A program made the translations under genes and the position numbers. 41,711 bases of DNA. Origin: Nitrospirota bacterium. Lineage in GTDB: Bacteria > Nitrospirota > Thermodesulfovibrionia > Thermodesulfovibrionales > JdFR-85. The stretch spans positions 1 through 41,711 of the forward strand of contig WGEZ01000007.1 in assembly GCA_015492515.1 (NCBI GenBank). The letters run 5' to 3'. The notes under the pieces are model-generated. The model searched no databases and was not told the origin of the DNA. It was given only the letters and a program-made list of their open reading frames with translations. Shown one piece after another: positions 41,649 to 41,711 of the stretch (the stretch's first letter is position 1; every line of letters begins with the position of its first letter).

Positions 41649-41711
41649 ATGAGGTCCAGCTTGATCGTAGCCGTGGCGGTGGCAGTGCTGATCTCATCCG
41701 GAGCCTGCAAG
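41649..41711 (+). CDS. Lipoprotein, N-terminus only (3' truncated)
   Basis: Twenty-one residues are visible before the window ends. They form a short basic start (MRSS), a hydrophobic core (LIVAVAVAVLI) and the lipobox SGAC with the cysteine at residue 20, a type II signal peptide. AAGGAGGT precedes the ATG, and a promoter with a palindrome over its -35 box lies upstream. Nothing can be said about the mature protein. Confidence 0.7.
   Translation, partial: MRSSLIVAVAVAVLISSGACK

Noticed and set aside
1-41711. tRNA, rRNA, CRISPR array, transposase or prophage genes
   Set aside because: Looked for on both strands by eye; no cloverleaf, rRNA-like stretch, regular direct repeats with spacers or transposase/integrase motifs were recognised.

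Overview
The window looks like the chromosome of a high-GC, Gram-negative-type anaerobic bacterium. It has a TolC-family outer membrane protein, lipoproteins, a periplasmic Spy-like protein and an ECF sigma/anti-sigma pair. A complete carbonyl branch of the Wood-Ljungdahl pathway is present. Arginine is written almost entirely with AGG, and ATA is common for isoleucine. This codon style with CODH/ACS and NuoEFG-type genes would fit Nitrospirota or a Desulfobacterota relative, but the sequence alone does not settle the phylum.

Layout. Bases 1-830 differ from the rest: the end of a glycoside hydrolase without any AGG codon, then a YD/RHS-repeat remnant. Bases 907-4029 (+) form a cell-wall sugar salvage pair: a NamZ-type hexosaminidase and a fused nucleotidyltransferase-kinase resembling MurU plus AmgK. 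Bases 4176-8010 (-) hold a TGS GTPase, a lipoprotein built of two copies of one domain, and a B12-binding-type radical SAM protein. Bases 8292-10697 (+) hold ruvA, ruvB and cooC. Bases 10979-23831 (+) are the core: acsE, acsD, acsC, acsB and cooS, then a NuoE-like protein, a NuoF-like protein, a NuoF-like protein without its NADH/FMN domain, and a NuoG-like protein. Bases 23927-25946 (+) are small envelope or redox genes. Bases 25955-39204 (-) are mostly housekeeping genes. Bases 39443-41711 (+) hold an archaeal-type phosphoglycerate mutase, a PP-loop-like protein and the start of a lipoprotein.

How the genes work together. AcsE moves the methyl group from methyl-tetrahydrofolate to the corrinoid protein AcsCD. 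CooS reduces CO2 to CO (or the reverse), with CooC loading nickel. AcsB joins methyl, CO and CoA. The four genes directly after cooS encode a soluble NADH-oxidising iron-sulfur module with no hydrogenase or formate dehydrogenase active site, so it may link NAD(H) to the low-potential electrons of CODH. This is the best candidate for an undescribed system here. ilvD and cimA point to isoleucine synthesis through citramalate.

Regulation. At least four genes have a TATAAT-like box 6-7 bases before the start codon and no Shine-Dalgarno sequence, suggesting leaderless mRNAs. Two palindromes lie before acsE, a CRP/FNR-type site lies at about -42 of a DUF1858 gene, and a structured inverted-repeat element lies between rpiB and ilvD with a related copy near 25.2 kb. 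No tRNA, rRNA, CRISPR array or transposase was recognised.
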